This document shows positions 22,149 through 23,413 of a DNA stretch of 23,413 nt, in pieces. A program made the translations under genes and the position numbers. The stretch covers positions 1 to 23,413 of the forward strand of contig JAAZGC010000022.1 of NCBI GenBank assembly GCA_012511425.1, written 5' to 3'. This DNA comes from Clostridiales bacterium. GTDB taxonomy: Bacteria > Bacillota > Clostridia > Oscillospirales > CAG-272. A model generated the notes under the pieces. That model had not been told where the DNA came from and ran no database searches. It worked only from the letters and a program-made list of their open reading frames with translations. Numbering within the stretch: position 1 is the stretch's first letter; each line of letters starts with the position of its first letter.

Positions 22149-22169
22149 ATTGACCGCCTTTCGTTTCTG

Positions 22170-23201
22170 TTACTTTTTCCCGCCGTCGCTGCGGCTGTTC
22201 TCGATTTTTTCGTAGCTGCGCTTAAGTGCAAGTTCGAAGAATTCGTCGGTGTCGAAGCTTCGTTTACCTGCCGATTTGATTTCTGCCGCCTGTTCTTTTT
22301 CGGTTTTATACCGTTCAAGCGCTCTGGTCACTTCGTCCAGTGTTTGATATCCGGCATCATGCCAGTTTTGCAGAACCTTGTTCATATATTCATATGACAT
22401 TTGATGATTTCTGGTTCCGTCAATAGTGACCTCATAAGCCTGTTCCGCGACATCATACGGGAAAGCCCAGTCTTCAAACCATGTTTTGAAGTATGATTTT
22501 TCTTTTTTGGTAGCTTCCCTGCCGTCTATGCCGAGTTTGCGGCGAAAGCGTTTCTCGGAATCGGCAGCGTCTGCCCTCTGCTTTATCATCATATCAAGCG
22601 CTTCGGTGGTATATATGCCTTCATCGTAAAGGTTATAAGCCGTTCGCTCAATATACCTCATCCCGATACGGTCTTTTTTTGAGGATGTTTCATTAATGCA
22701 ATAATTTACCAGCGTGAGGATGTAGTCGTTTGTCAGCTTAAGATAGTCTGACATACTTATAAGCGTCATAACCTCGGTCGGAGTGAATACGCGGGACAGC
22801 AGATTCTGACATTCGTCGATGACAGCAGATAGACCTTCGGTATTTTCGATGATATCCGCCATTTCTTCGCCGGAATATGATGCGCGGCGGTCGGGAGCTA
22901 TTGCCTTTTCTTTGGGAGGAGGAGGCGGAACATATGCATCTTCCGACGCAGCAGGCCGTTTGATCGAAACTGTGCCGTTATTATTCCAGAATTCCGCTGC
23001 GGCTTTAATATCGGCCGGTTCAGCTCCTAATTCCGCCGCCCATCCGCTGCAAAGTTCGTCAAGTGAAGGATATCCGACATCCGGGCCCTTATATATAACG
23101 CAGAGTTTTACAAGAACTGCAAGTTTTAAGGGATCCGACTGAACAAGGCAACTGTCCGGGAGCGTCACGGTACCGCAGCCGTAGTTAATGCGCAGTTCCA
23201 T
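22170..23201 (-). CDS. DnaD-domain replication protein
   Basis: A 343-residue protein with two DnaD-like (DnaB/DnaD C-terminal) helical domains, at about 110-190 and 215-290. The second ends in YEYMNKVLQNWHDAGYQT (270-287), matching the Y-x3-I/L-L-x2-W signature. The first 80 residues are likely a winged-helix part, followed by a proline-rich linker (PPPPPKEK, 92-99). It probably helps primosome assembly by remodelling DNA for the loader encoded next. The start METLR-like site at 23201 (MELRINYG) is preferred over an in-frame start at 23237 because GGAAGG precedes it, and because its ATG overlaps the stop of the upstream gene (TAATG). Confidence 0.9.
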   Translation of the reverse strand: MELRINYGCGTVTLPDSCLVQSDPLKLAVLVKLCVIYKGPDVGYPSLDELCSGWAAELGAEPADIKAAAEFWNNNGTVSIKRPAASEDAYVPPPPPKEKAIAPDRRASYSGEEMADIIENTEGLSAVIDECQNLLSRVFTPTEVMTLISMSDYLKLTNDYILTLVNYCINETSSKKDRIGMRYIERTAYNLYDEGIYTTEALDMMIKQRADAADSEKRFRRKLGIDGREATKKEKSYFKTWFEDWAFPYDVAEQAYEVTIDGTRNHQMSYEYMNKVLQNWHDAGYQTLDEVTRALERYKTEKEQAAEIKSAGKRSFDTDEFFELALKRSYEKIENSRSDGGKK

Positions 23202-23413
23202 TATCTTCCTTCCTTTTGTCCTTTGATTTTGCAGCATAGGGTCATAAGCGAATCACCGAGTGATACATTGTGAACAAGGGTGTTTTCTCCACGTTCTATG
23301 AATCGGCCGGTGAAATTCCAGATTCCCTTGAAAAAACCGCTGTCAACGAGCTCCGAGGGATCGAAACCATCTGTTGTCGTAATCACCGCAATGTCGATCT
23401 TTTCTTTTTCCAA
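23201..23413 (-). CDS. Partial gene upstream of the DnaD-domain gene
   Basis: Only the last 70 or so residues are in the window, and the frame is open to its edge, so the true start probably lies outside. I do not recognise it. The visible part reads IDIAVITTTDGFDPSEL, then GFFKGIWNFTGRFIERGEN, and ends KIKGQKEGR; it has no membrane segment or cysteine pair motif. Its TAA shares one base with the ATG of the DnaD-domain gene, so translation is probably coupled. Confidence 0.6.
   Translation of the reverse strand: MEKEKIDIAVITTTDGFDPSELVDSGFFKGIWNFTGRFIERGENTLVHNVSLGDSLMTLCCKIKGQKEGR

Noticed and set aside
1..23413. CRISPR arrays, tRNA genes, insertion sequences and prophage signs
   Set aside because: No regularly spaced repeats, cloverleaf-like segments, transposases, integrases or phage genes were seen; gaps between genes are short and accounted for.

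Overview
The window reads as a chromosomal segment of an anaerobic Clostridia-type Firmicute, probably an uncultured gut or digester lineage of the Oscillospiraceae/Christensenellaceae kind. The evidence is a DnaD-domain protein next to a DnaC/DnaI-type helicase loader, a class 1B dihydroorotate dehydrogenase with its PyrK partner, a Gram-positive lipoprotein signal, purine-rich Shine-Dalgarno sites and sigma-A promoters with 17-nt spacers. The lineage is inferred from gene content only. I see no tRNA, rRNA, CRISPR array, insertion sequence or integrase.

Layout. (1) 1-1804, minus strand: a small two-helix membrane protein of unknown function, then alanine racemase, from a near-consensus promoter. 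(2) 1883-3640, plus strand: the widely conserved but uncharacterised pair of an ACT-domain (UPF0237) and a DUF711/UPF0210 protein, closed by a two-way terminator. (3) 3653-9156, minus strand: two large ABC exporter half-transporters on either side of a DUF1854 protein. Both exporters carry an extra cytosolic N-terminal domain and a four-cysteine zinc ribbon. A small unknown gene is transcribed divergently. (4) 9612-13733, minus strand: pyrK-pyrD-mnmE-RNHCP protein-acetolactate synthase small subunit, with an excellent promoter in front of pyrK. (5) 13936-20042, plus strand: a carbohydrate block with a Gfo/Idh/MocA oxidoreductase, a solute-binding lipoprotein, a xylose-isomerase-like TIM-barrel enzyme and two further, mutually similar Gfo/Idh/MocA oxidoreductases. 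(6) 20057-23413, minus strand: an unknown partial gene, a DnaD-domain protein, a helicase loader and a fourth Gfo/Idh/MocA oxidoreductase.

How the genes may work together. The ABC-DUF1854-ABC unit probably builds one heterodimeric exporter with a cytosolic accessory protein; its substrate is unknown. The carbohydrate block looks like a route in which a sugar or sugar-like glycoside is bound outside the cell and later acted on inside by NAD(P)-dependent oxidoreductases and a metal-dependent isomerase, epimerase or lyase. All four oxidoreductases keep the Lys-Asp-His catalytic set. No permease, kinase, glycosidase or dedicated regulator lies in the window, so the substrate cannot be named.

The two most interesting regions are the zinc-ribbon ABC/DUF1854 module and the multi-oxidoreductase block. 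Neither is proven to be a new system by sequence alone.
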